64,000 nucleotides of DNA from DAHUYF01 sp035553515. Lineage in GTDB: Bacteria > Pseudomonadota > Alphaproteobacteria > ATCC43930 > CGMCC-115725. The DNA lies in NCBI GenBank assembly GCA_035553515.1, contig DATNDG010000083.1:21888-85887 (forward strand), read 5' to 3'. Shown here piece after piece: positions 63,029-64,000 of the stretch; within the stretch, counting starts at the first letter, position 1, and each line of letters starts with the position of its first letter. The translations under genes were made by a program, and so were the position numbers. The notes beneath the pieces are model-generated. The model had not been told where the DNA came from. It ran no database searches and saw only the letters and a program-made list of their open reading frames with translations.

Positions 63029-64000
63029 TCGGCGGCCGCGAGCGCGCGCAGCTCGGCCGCGACATCGGCAATGACCGGCGGCCAGCGGCACGAGGAATCC
63101 TGGCGGAAGAGCTCCGCCGTCGGATACCACGGGCTGTCGCTGCGCCTCTCGAGCCAGCGCCAATCGGGCGCGTAAGCGTGCAGGATCCAGACCGGCTTGC
63201 CGAGCGCGCCGGCGAGATGCGCGACCGACGTGTCGACGCTGATGACGAGATCGAGCGCCATGATCGCCGCGGCGGTGTCGGCGAAATCGCCGAGCAGCGG
63301 TGAGAGGATTTCGAGCCGCATGCCGTCGGGCGCGTGCTCGGCCTCGCCGACGGCAGCGCCTTTCTGCAGTGCGTAGAAAGCGACGTTCGGGATCGCGGCG
63401 AGCGGCGCGAGCGCCGCCAAATTCATCGAGCGATGGCGGTCGCGCTTGTGCTCCGGCCGCCCGGCCCAGACCAGACCGACTTTGAGCGCGGGGCCGGCGA
63501 TGCGGCGGCGCCACTCGGCGACCGCGTTGGGCTCGGCGCTGAGATAAGGCACCTTGTTTGGCACGTTCCGCAGTGTCGTATTGAACGCGAGCGGCAGGCT
63601 CAAGAGCGGGCATTGCCAGGCGAAATCCGGCAGAGGATCGCCGAACGCCACGACCTGCTCGACGCCGTCGAGGTGTGCGAAAAGCCGGTGCAGCTCGGCC
63701 GGCGCTTCGAAGATCACGCGCCCGCCGCGCGCAGCGACCAACGGGATGTAGCGCGCGAAATGGATCGCATCGCCGAAGCCCTGCTCGGAATGGATGAGGA
63801 TGGCGGCGCCCTTCAATTCCTCGCCGCGCCATTCCGGCGTGCCGAAACGTTTGGCTGCCGCGACATTCCAGCGCCAGCGGCGGAAGCCTTAGGCGAGGTC
63901 GCCTTGCAGCAAGAGCGCGAGCCCGTCGTTCCAATGCGCGCTTTCGTGGTTTGGATCGATCGCAAGGGCGCGCTCGTAGCTTTGATGCGCGGCGCGCGCA
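63001..64000 (-). pseudogene. TPR glycosyltransferase with an in-frame stop
   Basis: The transferase part (ILIHSEQGFGDAIHFARYIP, SVDTSVAHLAGALGKPVWIL) resembles the GT9-like C-terminal domain of TPR-containing glycosyltransferases. TPR-like sequence (YERALAIDPNHESAHWNDGL) continues in the same frame to the right edge. A TAA at 63889-63891 interrupts it just before GFRRWRW, where relatives carry a sense codon. Truncated by the window edge. Confidence 0.75.

Overview
The window is one contiguous piece of a GC-rich alphaproteobacterial chromosome. Gene order and family content look most like Rhodospirillales; I cannot name a genus. The evidence is the run dnaQ-coaE-aroE-maf-ppsR | hemE-hemH-hemJ, then rho, then mnmE-mnmG-rsmG-parA-parB-holA-lptE-leuS. 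This is the arrangement found around the replication origin in alphaproteobacteria. Two perfect parS sites, PAS_5, DUF3576 and DUF6522 proteins, and a secB-tim44-mltA neighbourhood agree with it. Coding density is very high, and many neighbours share 1-4 bp start/stop overlaps (ATGA, GTGA, TGATG), so translational coupling is common.

Layout. 1-2.3 kb: histidine genes (hisB, hisH, a GNAT acetyltransferase, 5' part of hisA). 2.5-5.7 kb: biotin genes bioF-bioD, divergent from bioA, lying between the his block and hslVU. 5.8-7.7 kb: HslVU protease behind a heat-shock-type promoter. 7.7-11.9 kb: an auxin-efflux-type carrier, a lipoprotein, a truncated haemoglobin with an NsrR-like operator, two small proteins, a lone response regulator and a PAS_5 protein. 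11.9-15.6 kb: lactate utilisation lutABC running into smr and an Xre regulator. 15.8-19.3 kb: two small envelope proteins, a frameshifted glutathione transferase, mltA and tim44. 19.6-23.7 kb: secB, then dnaQ-coaE-aroE-maf-ppsR leftward. 23.7-24.1 kb: candidate chromosomal origin. 24.1-28.4 kb: hemE-hemH-hemJ and a soluble PAS histidine kinase. 28.4-31.2 kb: a tungstate/molybdate-type ABC importer. 31.6-32.9 kb: rho. 33-47.9 kb: accessory genes (DinB, peptidoglycan binding, quinone reductase, dienelactone hydrolase, MFS pump, membrane cyclase with a Crp-type regulator and a Met/His-rich periplasmic protein, TSUP, LysR, ogt, DUF255, ferredoxin, PRC-barrel, peroxiredoxin), studded with copies of one dispersed inverted repeat. 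48-59.6 kb: mnmE-mnmG-rsmG-parA-parB, a secreted hydrolase, holA-lptE-leuS. 59.6-64 kb: DUF3576 lipoprotein, yggS, an L,D-transpeptidase, TonB, a fluoride riboswitch with crcB, and a TPR glycosyltransferase broken by an in-frame stop.

How it fits together. The centre is a replication and segregation neighbourhood: putative oriC at ppsR/hemE, parS sites beside mnmG and inside rsmG, then parAB. Around it lie housekeeping operons for haem, CoA, shikimate, tRNA modification and protein quality control, with metabolic islands (bio, lut, wtp) placed into otherwise conserved neighbourhoods. The most informative sequence signals are regulatory: a sigma32-type promoter, an NsrR-like box, an FNR-type box, a fluoride riboswitch, parS, and the repeat family. 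Three genes look damaged (GST, wtpB start, TPR glycosyltransferase); true decay and sequencing error cannot be told apart from this window. No tRNA, rRNA, CRISPR array, insertion sequence or prophage was seen.
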